Shown here: in pieces, positions 7,076 through 15,174 of the stretch | How the letters are laid out: each line of letters starts with the position of its first letter | Position numbering within the stretch: the first letter of the stretch is position 1 | Source: Patescibacteria group bacterium | GTDB lineage: Bacteria; Patescibacteriota; Saccharimonadia; CAILAD01; BJGX01 | Reading direction: 5' to 3' | Length of the DNA: 26,172 nt | NCBI GenBank assembly: GCA_030917065.1 | Contig: JAUPVL010000030.1 | Location: 1-26,172, forward strand | Position numbers and translations under genes: made by a program | The notes under the pieces: model-generated | Databases searched by the model: none | The model's input: only the letters and a program-made list of their open reading frames with translations | What the model was told of the DNA's origin: nothing

Positions 7076-7081
7076 ATTTTA
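7076..7081 (-). promoter_or_regulatory. -10 box of msrB (leaderless)
   Basis: TAAAAT on the minus strand, six bases from ATG 7069. It shares a 35-bp gap with the divergent box at 7092, so the two promoters overlap. Confidence 0.5.
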
Positions 7082-7091
7082 TCACTACATG

Positions 7092-7097
7092 TACAAT
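7092..7097 (+). promoter_or_regulatory. -10 box of the TIGR03085-like gene (leaderless)
   Basis: TACAAT ends seven bases before ATG 7105; no Shine-Dalgarno is present. Confidence 0.5.
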
Positions 7098-7104
7098 AAC
7101 GAGT

Positions 7105-7698
7105 ATGACTAAAAAAGAATTTGTAAAATCAGAGCGAGAATTTACTATTGATCTACTCAAAAAACTCAAGCCAGAACAATGGAGTGCTAATACACTGTGC
7201 AGGGGCTGGACCGTGGAAGATCTAGCAGCTCATTTGGTGACTCGAGAGAGAAATGTTATCGGCGGCGTGGGATTGGTAGTGCCGAGTTTGCAGCAACTAC
7301 ATGACAAGCGACTCGCCAAAGTTGCTACACACGGCCACGAGTATATAATTGAAAAACTACAAAACTATCCCTGGTACATGCCAGCTAGCGTAAATGTAGC
7401 AGAGTTTTGGATACACAACGAAGACCTTATACGAGGCGAATTGCACATGAGTCGATCTGCGCCTACTAAGCAAGTCAACGTGATACTTTGGGGTAGTCTC
7501 AAGGGCTTGGTAGCGGTGAGAAAATCTCTACTAAAAGACCTTGGCAATGTCACGTTAGAAAATATAGATACCAATGAATCAATAGAGCTCAAGTTTGAAG
7601 ATAATCGCAAAACCACTACTGTTACTGGATCGGCCGGAGAGCTATTGCTTTTCTTTTATGGTCGAAGAGACGCTGCAAAGGTCAAATTGTCTCGGTAG
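7105..7698 (+). CDS. DinB-superfamily / TIGR03085-like metal-binding protein
   Basis: A 197-aa protein resembling the maleylpyruvate-isomerase N-terminal/TIGR03085 group, common in Actinobacteria. The diagnostic stretch is LCRGWTVEDLAAHLVTRE (31-48), whose H43 is the first metal ligand; FWIHNEDLIRGE (101-112) supplies H104 and probably E106. The C-terminal third (150-197) is a small beta-rich domain with VTGSAGELLLFFYGR, which matches the SCP2-like end of such proteins. Relatives include mycothiol-dependent enzymes, but the thiol used here is unknown. It is transcribed divergently from msrB and converges on the flavoprotein at 7703 with a 4-bp gap. Confidence 0.75.
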   Translation: MTKKEFVKSEREFTIDLLKKLKPEQWSANTLCRGWTVEDLAAHLVTRERNVIGGVGLVVPSLQQLHDKRLAKVATHGHEYIIEKLQNYPWYMPASVNVAEFWIHNEDLIRGELHMSRSAPTKQVNVILWGSLKGLVAVRKSLLKDLGNVTLENIDTNESIELKFEDNRKTTTVTGSAGELLLFFYGRRDAAKVKLSR

Positions 7699-7702
7699 GG
7701 TA

Positions 7703-8374
7703 TTATTCTCTAATATGTTTTTTGGTGTCTTTACTGATATCCTTGGCTTGTTCGTCGAGTTCTTTGAGATTGGTAGGGATGGGGTTGTCTGCCAATAGCT
7801 TGGCCATGTACACACTATTGTGTACTAGATACAGCACGGTACGGTTGGTGTATAGATGGTCTTGGCCCATCTCGATGTAGCTAGGTCCGGGGCCAGCCTC
7901 ACCTACCCAATAGCTATCGGAGTTGGGAGCAATAGTGGCTCCAAGGTGAGTGAGATTGAAGAGAGTATTGGCAGATACGTTGTGCGCACCATCTTCATTA
8001 CCAGTCACTATCACACCACCAACTTTGTTGTACAAAGGATACTGTCCGTTGGTCTCATCAGCTTCGTCATATCCTCCACTGAGTCGCTCCAGTGCCATTT
8101 GAGTGACCGAACCTCGCACCCCAAACCATATTGGGCTACCAATGATAAGTATATTGGCAGACTTGATCTTGGCATTTATCTCCGGCCATTGGTCACCATC
8201 GCCCTCGTCGGAGTTGATGCCAAATGGAATATTGTAGTCTATGACTCGAATGACTTCGGTTTCTACACCTAGCTTGTTGTATTCGTCCACTGCCTTGTCT
8301 ATCAGTGCTTCAGTATTGGATTTGCGTGGAGATTTCTTGAGAGTACAGTTGAGTATTACGGCTTTGAGCTTCAT
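7703..8374 (-). CDS. Flavodoxin-fold NAD(P)H-dependent FMN reductase family protein
   Basis: A 223-aa flavodoxin-like oxidoreductase. The N-terminal strand is followed by the phosphate-binding loop CTLKKSPRKSNTEALI (10-25), with S-N-T contacting FMN. IIGSPIWFGVRGSVTQMALERL (about 78-99) is the second FMN contact and dimer helix typical of NADPH-dependent FMN reductases such as WrbA/azoreductase relatives; VIVTGNEDGAHN is the third loop. It probably moves electrons from NAD(P)H to quinones or other small acceptors in the cytoplasm. AAGGA sits eight bases before ATG, with TACAAT further upstream, so unlike its divergent neighbour this gene has a short leader. Confidence 0.85.
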   Translation of the reverse strand: MKLKAVILNCTLKKSPRKSNTEALIDKAVDEYNKLGVETEVIRVIDYNIPFGINSDEGDGDQWPEINAKIKSANILIIGSPIWFGVRGSVTQMALERLSGGYDEADETNGQYPLYNKVGGVIVTGNEDGAHNVSANTLFNLTHLGATIAPNSDSYWVGEAGPGPSYIEMGQDHLYTNRTVLYLVHNSVYMAKLLADNPIPTNLKELDEQAKDISKDTKKHIRE

Positions 8375-8399
8375 GATATTTGTCCTTGTTTATGTTTTT

Positions 8400-8405
8400 A
8401 TTGTA
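8400..8405 (-). promoter_or_regulatory. -10 box of the flavodoxin-like gene
   Basis: TACAAT on the minus strand, 25 bases from ATG 8374; the leader holds the Shine-Dalgarno AAGGA. Confidence 0.5.
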
Positions 8406-8420
8406 CCAAACTATTTGTCG

Positions 8421-8426
8421 TATAAT
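8421..8426 (+). promoter_or_regulatory. -10 box of the 8433 operon (leaderless)
   Basis: Perfect TATAAT ending six bases before ATG 8433. Confidence 0.65.
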
Positions 8427-8432
8427 GATATT

Positions 8433-8972
8433 ATGAATAAACCTAGCGTCTTGTATCACGCCTCACCAAATAGAAAGATTGAGATATTTGAGCCACGAGC
8501 AGAACATGTACGTGACCCACTTGAGGGTCCAGTGGTTTTTGCAACTCCAGACATAGCTTATGCTTCTTGTTTTATAGTAGAAAGCGATGATAGCTGGGTA
8601 CAAATCAGTGGTTTTAATAATGTCCGTGTTGTAGTAATTTCAGATAGAACAAGATTTGAGAGAGAAGACCAAGGAGGAGCCATCTATGAGCTCCCGAGCG
8701 ATACATTTGTCAATGAAATTCGAGGTGGTGCAAAAGATGAATGGACGAGTCGTGAAGCGGTGAAGCCAATCACTAAAAATGTGTTTGACTCTGGACTGGA
8801 TGCGATGCTTAAGTATGCTGTGCAGGTATATTTTGTGGACCAAGAAACATTTGACCATATAAATATTGCTGATGATCATGGTATAGCTATATTGCGAACA
8901 CTCAAGTCTGAAAATCAAGAGCGAAATATCAATGTGTGTGAACTACCAAAAGGAGATTTTAATGAAAAGTAA
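8433..8972 (+). CDS. ADP-ribosyltransferase-like fold protein (LYHAS family), unconfirmed
   Basis: A 179-aa soluble protein. It begins SVLYHASPNRKIEIFEPR and continues GPVVFATPDIAYASCF. The pattern (L/Y)-H-(A/G)-S, then I-x-x-F-x-P, then V-F-A-T-x-x-x-x-A resembles the front of PARP/KptA-like and other ADP-ribosyltransferase folds, where the histidine of LYH contacts NAD. The later acidic catalytic residue cannot be assigned with confidence (E or D near 75-100). ATG 8433 was chosen over longer frames because TATAAT lies six bases before it. The last 11 bp overlap msrA, whose Shine-Dalgarno lies inside this gene. The family call is tentative. Confidence 0.45.
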   Translation: MNKPSVLYHASPNRKIEIFEPRAEHVRDPLEGPVVFATPDIAYASCFIVESDDSWVQISGFNNVRVVVISDRTRFEREDQGGAIYELPSDTFVNEIRGGAKDEWTSREAVKPITKNVFDSGLDAMLKYAVQVYFVDQETFDHINIADDHGIAILRTLKSENQERNINVCELPKGDFNEK

Positions 8973-9441
8973 CAAAAAAGAAAAAGCAGACTTTGGCAGT
9001 GGGTGTTTCTGGGGTGTCGAAGAATTATTTCGAACTACACCCGGAGTAGTAAAGACAACCGTAGGATATGAGGGCGGTCATACAGATAATCCGACCTATG
9101 AACAAGTTTGCTCGCACACTACGGGGCATGCAGAAACAGTACAGATAGAGTTTGACCCAGGCAAAACAACCTACAATAAGTTGCTAGATGTGTTTTTTGA
9201 TAATCACGACCCAACCCTGCTCAACAAGCAAGGCTTTGACGTAGGTGATAACTACCGAAGCGTGATATTCTATCACGACGAAGATCAGAAGAAACTAGCA
9301 CAGAACAAGATTTCGGAGCTGGCACAAAGCCACAAATACAAGAACCCAATAGTCACACAGATAATACCGGCTCAAACATTTTGGCACGCCGAAGATTATC
9401 ATCAACAATACCTGCGTAAGCGCAATCTCGGAGTGTGCTAG
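8962..9441 (+). CDS. msrA: Peptide-methionine (S)-S-oxide reductase MsrA
   Basis: A 159-aa MsrA, near the short end of the family. It reduces the S epimer of methionine sulfoxide. The active-site motif GCFWGVEE puts the catalytic cysteine at C15; the Y-E-Q-V-C-(S)-H-T-T-G-H-A-E block and DPTLLNKQGxDVGxNYRS are standard. The last residue is a cysteine (GVC), a likely resolving residue. The start is set by AAAGGAG seven bases before ATG 8962, inside the preceding gene. No signal peptide. Second gene of an operon that probably continues to 10601. Confidence 0.97.
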   Translation: MKSNKKEKADFGSGCFWGVEELFRTTPGVVKTTVGYEGGHTDNPTYEQVCSHTTGHAETVQIEFDPGKTTYNKLLDVFFDNHDPTLLNKQGFDVGDNYRSVIFYHDEDQKKLAQNKISELAQSHKYKNPIVTQIIPAQTFWHAEDYHQQYLRKRNLGVC

Positions 9442-9464
9442 AATAGTAAAAAGGAATCTAGAAT

Positions 9465-9890
9465 ATGCGAGTCAAACACCGTACATTTATTGTAATCATC
9501 TTGCTCAATTTCATTACGCTTGGGTTATACCAGATATATTGGTTTTTTATCACCAAGACTGAGATGAACACGATCAACTCCAAGGATGTAAAAGTGCCTT
9601 TTTTCTTGTGGTTTTTCATCCCTATCATCAACATCTGGTGGTTTTATAGATTTGCTAAGGCCATAGAGAGAACCACCAAGAATAGGCTCAACAAATGGTC
9701 GGCGTTCTTTGCGCCCGTATTGATAGGACTCATGATATCTGTGGCCCTGACTATACTTGGCAACCTGCCTACCATCGACCTGCCCATCATAGGAGCTACT
9801 GCTGTTACGAGCTATGTGGCTATAAGTGCTACTGCTGGTATTATTCCTATACTGTATTATCAATCGTATCTCAATAAAGTATCCCGCTAG
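9465..9890 (+). CDS. DUF4234-type membrane protein
   Basis: A 141-aa integral membrane protein with four helices. The N-terminal hairpin FIVIILLNFITLGLYQIYWF followed by a short charged loop and FFLWFFIPIINIWWFYRF is the DUF4234 signature (two helices separated by a basic loop). The C-terminal helices are poor in charge. Function of the family is unknown. AAAGGAA lies nine bases before ATG. It follows msrA by 23 bp and precedes the 9903 gene by 12 bp, so it is in the same operon. Confidence 0.75.
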   Translation: MRVKHRTFIVIILLNFITLGLYQIYWFFITKTEMNTINSKDVKVPFFLWFFIPIINIWWFYRFAKAIERTTKNRLNKWSAFFAPVLIGLMISVALTILGNLPTIDLPIIGATAVTSYVAISATAGIIPILYYQSYLNKVSR

Positions 9891-9902
9891 GAGCCTAAGT
9901 AG

Positions 9903-10601
9903 ATGTTTGGTATTCCTTCCAATATGTTGCCACTAGCAGTAATGGGCACAGTTGCTCTGTTTTTTGGTTTGAGGGGTCTGTATCGGTACAACAAGACTAA
10001 ATCACCACTTACTCTATACTATTCATTGTCAGGGATATTGTTTGGTCTATCAGGTCTTTTTTATGCAATACCATTTGCAATTACAGCTAGCGAAATTATC
10101 TTGAAATCAACTGTTACTATAGCCGATATATTGTTCTACTGCGGCATTATGCTGCAAATGCGTATAATTTGGTATCTTGGACTCAAGAAGAGGATATCAT
10201 TCATGTGGTTATTTTGGCCTACCTTTTTGATTTCGTTGATATCTCTAGCTTTTGATATGAACTCAAGAATGAACAATAGATATTATGTAGAAAACAGCAT
10301 AGCGATATTTCCAACCAATCAAGTTACTCTATATTTGTTAGCACTGTTGAGCATCAGTATTATCTTGGTAGGTTTACTCACATTGATGCAGATCAAGAAC
10401 CTCAAAACCACACAACAAAAGATACGATTGGCCACACTCGGCTTATATTTCTTATTTGCCGGTATTACAGTAGAATACAACTTCTTGTTCTTAGGAGGAA
10501 ACAATACCAGTAGTACTATTGTTATTGGGTATGCTGTTGCTGCATTGGGTTTCTTTGTCGGTCTATTGTTTGTAACAAACAAGAGATCGTACATAAAATA
10601 G
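9903..10601 (+). CDS. Seven-span membrane protein, paralogue 1
   Basis: A 232-aa protein with about seven hydrophobic helices and few charged loops, starting MFGIPSNMLPL. It shares the first motif IPSNxLP, the mid motif RIIWYLG(L/F)KK(R/S)IS and a late VEYNFLF with the next gene, so the two are tandem paralogues. The arrangement resembles the membrane sensor part of 7TM histidine kinases, but no kinase or other domain follows. I cannot assign a function. AGGAG is nine bases before ATG. Confidence 0.7.
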   Translation: MFGIPSNMLPLAVMGTVALFFGLRGLYRYNKTKSPLTLYYSLSGILFGLSGLFYAIPFAITASEIILKSTVTIADILFYCGIMLQMRIIWYLGLKKRISFMWLFWPTFLISLISLAFDMNSRMNNRYYVENSIAIFPTNQVTLYLLALLSISIILVGLLTLMQIKNLKTTQQKIRLATLGLYFLFAGITVEYNFLFLGGNNTSSTIVIGYAVAALGFFVGLLFVTNKRSYIK

Positions 10602-10629
10602 AGCGCTAGAATACAAATTTTTTATAACG

Positions 10630-10635
10630 TATAAT
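10630..10635 (+). promoter_or_regulatory. -10 box of paralogue 2 (leaderless)
   Basis: Perfect TATAAT ending six bases before ATG 10642, although the paralogue upstream is only 40 bp away. Confidence 0.65.
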
Positions 10636-10641
10636 GAAGTA

Positions 10642-11346
10642 ATGTTTACAATCCCTTCGAATATTTTGCCCATACTCTTTATAGGTATCCTGGCGATATT
10701 ATTTGGTGTCAAAAGTTTGATGTATTACAAGAAACTAAGATCACCATTGTTTGGCTACTTTGGGTGGAGCACCATACTATTTGGATTGTCTAGTGTTTTT
10801 TTAGCGTTGGCCTATACTCTAGATCCTAGTAGTACTGCGCTTCTTAAATCTTTAGTTACAGTAAGCAACATATTATATATAATTGCTCTATTTGTGATGT
10901 ACAGAATCATATGGTATCTAGGATTCAAAAAAAGCATATCCTATCTCTGGATGTTTATACCAGTTTTTATATTGTCTTCAATCTCGCTTATTCTTGATCT
11001 GGTAAACCGTATAGGTGCAAATTATTACCTATCTGAAAATATTGCATATTATAGTGCTTCTACTATATCTACATATATTCTTGCGGTATTGTCACTGAGT
11101 ATTGCAGTAGTGGGAGTACTTACTATTAAAGAGGCCCTAGAAGTAAACGAAAAAATCCAAAGAACAAGAATAATAGTAATTGGCATGATGTTCTTATTAT
11201 CAGGTTTGGTAGTAGAATACAACTTTTTATTTAATAATGAAGAAAATATCGCCCTAAACACCTTGTTTGCATCCATGATAGTCGTAATAACTGTAGGGTT
11301 ACTAATATTCTTGGTGAAGTATAGAACTCCGGATGAACATAAATGA
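10642..11346 (+). CDS. Seven-span membrane protein, paralogue 2
   Basis: A 234-aa protein colinear with the 9903 product along its whole length: FTIPSNILPI at the start, LFGVKSLMYYKKLRSPL, RIIWYLGFKKSIS, a tyrosine-rich loop after the fifth helix, and VVEYNFLFNNE before the last helix. It has its own TATAAT box and no Shine-Dalgarno, while its paralogue is read from an upstream operon, so their expression probably differs. The last 14 bp overlap the Tim44-like gene. Function unknown. Confidence 0.7.
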   Translation: MFTIPSNILPILFIGILAILFGVKSLMYYKKLRSPLFGYFGWSTILFGLSSVFLALAYTLDPSSTALLKSLVTVSNILYIIALFVMYRIIWYLGFKKSISYLWMFIPVFILSSISLILDLVNRIGANYYLSENIAYYSASTISTYILAVLSLSIAVVGVLTIKEALEVNEKIQRTRIIVIGMMFLLSGLVVEYNFLFNNEENIALNTLFASMIVVITVGLLIFLVKYRTPDEHK

Positions 11347-12613
11347 CATACATATACCAAGCACAAATAGCATCATACATCTAGCCCGAGGTGGCGGCGG
11401 TGGCTCTAGTTCTGGTGGAGGAGGTGGATCTTCTTCTGGTGGATCGCACTCATCCTCTAGCTCAAGTCGCAGTTCGTCAGGTTCCGGCGGATCTGGTGCT
11501 GCACTGCCATGGTGGGAAACTCTTATCATCGTAGCGGTATTTATCGGCATCCCCATCTTGTTTATAGTGCTTGCCATGAAGTTTGGCAAAAAACTATCTG
11601 CAGCTAGCACGGCTATCCCTGCTGGATTTAAGAATGCCAAAGAAGGTAGTGAAGAAGAAAAAAGCATCGCCAACTCCGCGGAAGAGACATTTTTGGCTTT
11701 TCAAAAGGCTTGGTCGGAGTTTGACACTAAAACTATACAAAAGATCACAAGTGCAGAGTTTTATAAAAAAATGGTGTTGGAGCTAGGGGTATTAAAAAAC
11801 TACCAAAGAGTAAATAGTATGGAAAACGTGGCAGTCGAGCTAGTCTATGTATCTGCGCAAGATGACTATAGTGATGGATATCAGATATATTTTGGCGCCA
11901 GATCTACCGACAAGCTGATAGACACTAGAGAGAACAAGACGCTCTTCACGGACAACAGTAGCTTCTCAGAGATATGGAGCTTCGTCAAAAAGGGCAAGCG
12001 ATATGTACTAGATAGCATACGCCAAACCACCGAAGATGTTTCAAAGTATGTTCCCGAGATAGCTGAGTTTGCCAAAACCAATGGGTTTTATTATGATCCA
12101 GACTTTGGTTGGCTGATGATGCCAAGTCGAGGTGCTATATTTGGACCAGCAGGGTTTGGCAATGCTGATATCAACAACCATGTGATAGGGTATTATCAAG
12201 ACAAAAAGCGCGGTGAGAAGATAGTGGAGTTTTATAGTTATGAGCCTAAGGCCGGTACTGGCATGAAGCCATTCACTGTAGCACAGGCCATACTACCTCG
12301 TAGCTATGATGATATCCTTGTGACCGAAAAGAGTTGGTATGATTTCAAGCCTAAAGCCAAGGGTCTAAACAAGATAGAAACTGAGAGTGTGGAGTTCAAC
12401 AAGAAATTTGCAGTGTGGGCTGCTGATGCCAACAAAGCTACTAGTTTTGAGCTACTTGCAACGAACTTCATGGAGCGTATATACGCACTTGATTTTGAGA
12501 TAAATATCGAAGTAGTGGATAATGTACTATATCTGTATAGTCCAAGTGCAAATATTCAATATCAAGATATGTTGGATGTGTTGAGTTGGGCATTTGAAGA
12601 AATGAAGATGTAG
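11333..12613 (+). CDS. Tim44-like domain membrane protein with Gly/Ser-rich N-terminus
   Basis: A 426-aa protein. Residues 19-57 are almost entirely glycine and serine, followed by PWW and one membrane span (62-82), the layout usual for bacterial Tim44-like proteins. The Tim44-like region (about 105-200) starts EETFLAFQKAWSEFDTKTIQ and includes a beta sheet ending near SIRQ. The remaining 220 residues (FGWLMMPSRGAIFGPAGFG onwards) form a second domain that may be DUF3137-like, but I am unsure. Mitochondrial Tim44 binds membranes and import motors; the bacterial role is not settled. The start overlaps the upstream gene by 14 bp without a clear Shine-Dalgarno, so coupling is likely. Simple-sequence DNA encodes the GS stretch. 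Confidence 0.6.
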   Translation: MNINDIHIPSTNSIIHLARGGGGGSSSGGGGGSSSGGSHSSSSSSRSSSGSGGSGAALPWWETLIIVAVFIGIPILFIVLAMKFGKKLSAASTAIPAGFKNAKEGSEEEKSIANSAEETFLAFQKAWSEFDTKTIQKITSAEFYKKMVLELGVLKNYQRVNSMENVAVELVYVSAQDDYSDGYQIYFGARSTDKLIDTRENKTLFTDNSSFSEIWSFVKKGKRYVLDSIRQTTEDVSKYVPEIAEFAKTNGFYYDPDFGWLMMPSRGAIFGPAGFGNADINNHVIGYYQDKKRGEKIVEFYSYEPKAGTGMKPFTVAQAILPRSYDDILVTEKSWYDFKPKAKGLNKIETESVEFNKKFAVWAADANKATSFELLATNFMERIYALDFEINIEVVDNVLYLYSPSANIQYQDMLDVLSWAFEEMKM

Positions 12614-12632
12614 ATATGGGCTTGTATAAATA

Positions 12633-13157
12633 ATGAAAAATTACTTATATCATTTTGTTCCAAATAATCTGCAGGGTAGCGTACTATATCCGCTCAATGT
12701 ACTTAAGAGAGTTTTTCCAGATCTGTATAAATACCATGATGACAAATATGACTGGAGAAGAGAAGTGCAAGAACAAGTCATCCCTGGCTATGGTAAGTGG
12801 GGTGATGTAATACATTTATCTCCGATTGACCCCAACATTACTATGACGGAGTTAAAAAAAGCAGGATTTACTAGAAATGATAAATGGAATCTGTATAGGA
12901 TAGACCCTGCTAGTCTCGACGCTTCTAATCTCATTATTATGACCAAATCATTTCAAGGTGATGAGCCTAAGTCACACTTTGAGAAGTTTGAAACCAACAA
13001 ATTAGCAAAAATTAGCAGATTTCCACAATGGACGCTCAACTACTATAAAGAGTGCAAGAAAAAGAATATAAATCCACTTCTTTATGCCGGAGCACCACAT
13101 GTCTTGTATGCCGGAAATATTGACATAAGTAAGGTCGATATTATATCGGTAAGCTAA
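12633..13157 (+). CDS. Unknown soluble protein starting LYHFVP, possibly ADP-ribosyltransferase-like
   Basis: A 174-aa protein beginning MKNYLYHFVPNNLQG, then LYPLNVLKRVFPDLY, DVIHLSPIDP (about 58-67) and WNLYRIDPASLDASN. The opening LYH and a following loop that names a position, with a later L-x-x-I-D-P strand, resemble proteins of the ADP-ribosyltransferase fold (DarT/KptA-type openings), yet the catalytic residues are not clear. No signal peptide or membrane span. It starts 20 bp after the Tim44-like gene with no visible Shine-Dalgarno. Real coding is supported by length and local codon use; the function is unknown. Confidence 0.6.
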   Translation: MKNYLYHFVPNNLQGSVLYPLNVLKRVFPDLYKYHDDKYDWRREVQEQVIPGYGKWGDVIHLSPIDPNITMTELKKAGFTRNDKWNLYRIDPASLDASNLIIMTKSFQGDEPKSHFEKFETNKLAKISRFPQWTLNYYKECKKKNINPLLYAGAPHVLYAGNIDISKVDIISVS

Positions 13158-13219
13158 GCTAGTGATGTTTGAGTAATGCTACATAGTAAGTTACCATTAT
13201 AGGCAATAGTAAGTAAAAA

Positions 13220-14458
13220 ATGACTAAGAAATATATCAAGAAACGCAAGAGTGCCAAACCAGTATATATAAGAATATTTTTGTATGTACTGATTGTGGTG
13301 AGTGGGTTGTTCTTGATATATATGGCTCTTTTCTACCTTGCGCAACCACCTAGACCAGATGCCTTTTACGACATTCCAGAGCCTTTGACCTCTATCACTC
13401 CGGGCACGATCATTAAGACTAGCAAGATAAGTACTGATGTAGCCAATGCCCAGGCCTACAAGGTGATGTATATCTCTAGAGATGAGAATAACTTGCCAAT
13501 AGCAGTTACCGGTACAGTGTTCGTACCGCAATCCATCCCACCGGCTGGCGGTAGAAATCTAGTGGCGTGGGCACATGGTACATCAGGTATTGCCGATCAA
13601 TGTGCTCCATCTCTTTTGGCTAGCCAAGCTACCAAGCATCTGCCTGGTGTACAGCAGTATATAGATGAAGGCTATATAGTAACAGCTACTGATTATCAGG
13701 GACTGGGGACCAAGGGCCCGCACCCATATCTTATCGGCAATAGCCAAGCGCATGGTGTACTAGATAGTGTAAGGGCAGCCAAGAGCATACCAGATAGCAA
13801 CTTCAATGGTCGATATGCGCTTTGGGGGCATTCACAGGGTGGCCAGTCTGTCATATACTCTAGCCAGCTCGCGAAAAGCTACGCTCCTGAGATAAGTCTA
13901 GTAGCAAGCGCCGCAGCGGCACCCGCTACAGATCTAGCGACATTGCTCAAAGACGACATACAGACAGAAGTGGGCAAAGTATTGGGTCCAATGGCGCTCA
14001 AGTCTTGGTCTGAGGTGTATCCTGATGCCGAGATGTCAAAAATCATCAAGGCCGAAGCCATACCGGCTGCCAATCTCATAGCCGAGGGGTGTATAGAGAC
14101 AGCAAATAGTATTGAAGTACTATTGCCGCCTACCAAAGAACTACCCAAAGATTTTCTATTGCAAGATCCGACGGTAGCACAACCTTGGGCCAATATCATA
14201 GCCAACAACTCCGCCAAGCCAAGTGGCATAAGTGCCCCGATGTTTATCGGACAAGGCACTGCTGACAACGTAGTGAGCCCAGCATTGACACAGACTTGGG
14301 CCAACAATCTATGTCGTACCAATAGTAATGTAACCCTCAAGTCCTATCCTGGTCTAGGACACAATACTGCCGGTTTTGTGGTGGTCAATGATGTCATACC
14401 GTGGCTTGCTGGTATGTTTTCAGGACAAAAGCCGAGCGGAAATTGTGGTAGTTTCTAG
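13220..14458 (+). CDS. Membrane-anchored secretory-lipase-type alpha/beta hydrolase
   Basis: A 412-aa hydrolase. A basic N-terminus and one hydrophobic helix (17-40) anchor or export it; the rest should face outward. The catalytic triad is visible: nucleophile S205 in GHSQGGQ, D349 in GQGTADNVV and H381 in GLGHNTAG; the oxyanion-hole strand is VAWAHGTSG (115-123). The arrangement, with ATDYQGLG and a cap of about 100 residues between serine and aspartate, matches the secretory lipase (LIP) family, which cleaves triacylglycerols or other esters. It could release fatty acids from host or environmental lipids, which would suit the lipid-modification genes at 2617-5125, though that link is only inferred. 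No clear promoter or Shine-Dalgarno is seen before ATG. Confidence 0.85.
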   Translation: MTKKYIKKRKSAKPVYIRIFLYVLIVVSGLFLIYMALFYLAQPPRPDAFYDIPEPLTSITPGTIIKTSKISTDVANAQAYKVMYISRDENNLPIAVTGTVFVPQSIPPAGGRNLVAWAHGTSGIADQCAPSLLASQATKHLPGVQQYIDEGYIVTATDYQGLGTKGPHPYLIGNSQAHGVLDSVRAAKSIPDSNFNGRYALWGHSQGGQSVIYSSQLAKSYAPEISLVASAAAAPATDLATLLKDDIQTEVGKVLGPMALKSWSEVYPDAEMSKIIKAEAIPAANLIAEGCIETANSIEVLLPPTKELPKDFLLQDPTVAQPWANIIANNSAKPSGISAPMFIGQGTADNVVSPALTQTWANNLCRTNSNVTLKSYPGLGHNTAGFVVVNDVIPWLAGMFSGQKPSGNCGSF

Positions 14459-14462
14459 ATAT

Positions 14463-14852
14463 TCAAAATCTATTGGACTTGTTGACGGGTTGAGTTGGTG
14501 TTGGGCTTTGTGCGGTGTTCTTGCGTGGTTTGGATGCTATCATCACCAACACGACTAGTCCGACAAGACCCAGCATGACTGCCATGAGAGCTTGACCTTG
14601 TGGAGTTTGAAATACTCCTGCACGGTGCATTACACCAAAAATACCTAAGAATATGATGCCCATCGATACTCCGTTGGAGTTGGGATTGCTAGGGTTGATA
14701 GTAAGTACACCCACTAGCACCAAGAAAGCGGGCCAGTAGTTGATGATCTGACTGGTAGCATCGAGTTTGGTAAGTAGGCTGATGAGTATGACAAAAGCAA
14801 ATAGTATCAGACCAAATCCTATTACTAGTGTTGCAGTTCGATTGTTTTTCAT
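14463..14852 (-). CDS. LiaF/LiaI-type transmembrane protein
   Basis: A 129-aa protein with four hydrophobic segments: a first hairpin FGLILFAFVILISLL, then INYWPAFLVLVGVL, a G-rich third helix and LMAVMLGLVGLVVLVMI, followed by a basic, proline- and threonine-rich tail. The W-P-A-x-L-x-L-x-G pattern is typical of the LiaI/LiaF-like membrane region (DUF5668-type). No DNA-binding or FHA-type part is attached. It converges on the lipase gene with a 4-bp gap. A weak TAAACT box lies seven bases before the ATG, which would make it leaderless. Confidence 0.65.
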   Translation of the reverse strand: MKNNRTATLVIGFGLILFAFVILISLLTKLDATSQIINYWPAFLVLVGVLTINPSNPNSNGVSMGIIFLGIFGVMHRAGVFQTPQGQALMAVMLGLVGLVVLVMIASKPRKNTAQSPTPTQPVNKSNRF

Positions 14853-14938
14853 ACTCTATAGTTTACTCTAGTTTTGCATATTATCAATTTTATTGAGTTG
14901 ATATTGCGTATAGATATTTAAAATATGAAAAACTAGTA

Positions 14939-14967
14939 TTGCAAAAACGCCAATAAGATGTTAATAT
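14939..14967 (+). promoter_or_regulatory. Promoter of the small membrane protein pair
   Basis: TTGCAA (14939-14944), 17-bp spacer, TAATAT (14962-14967). The predicted leader is about 42 nt. Confidence 0.6.
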
Positions 14968-15015
14968 ACTGGTCTATTCGCACCTAAATATTGCCGAGCT
15001 CTGAATGGAGAAACA

Positions 15016-15147
15016 ATGATTCTCTCAACCATACTGCTGGCTCAAGAAGTCAAGCTCACGACCAGCCAAGCAATCTTGCTGGTACTGACCGCAGGAGCTT
15101 GCATAGCCGTGGCGATTGCCATCGCGCTGTTTGCAAGTAAGCAATAG
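15016..15147 (+). CDS. 43-aa single-span small protein
   Basis: An open frame starting MILSTILLAQEVKLTTSQ, followed by one hydrophobic helix (AILLVLTAGACIAVAIAIAL) and a short basic end, ASKQ. GGAG lies seven bases before the ATG. The promoter upstream and the partner gene 27 bp downstream, of similar type, support it as real. It has no recognisable family; the shape (short outside part, one helix, basic tail) is that of a small membrane protein or a holin-like peptide. Confidence 0.6.
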   Translation: MILSTILLAQEVKLTTSQAILLVLTAGACIAVAIAIALFASKQ

Positions 15148-15174
15148 TCCGAAGATCAAAAGAGATGAGGAACT

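Noticed and set aside
11302..11673. A 123-codon minus-strand frame with long proline/glutamate runs
   Set aside because: It is the complement of the Gly/Ser-rich coding stretch of the Tim44-like gene.
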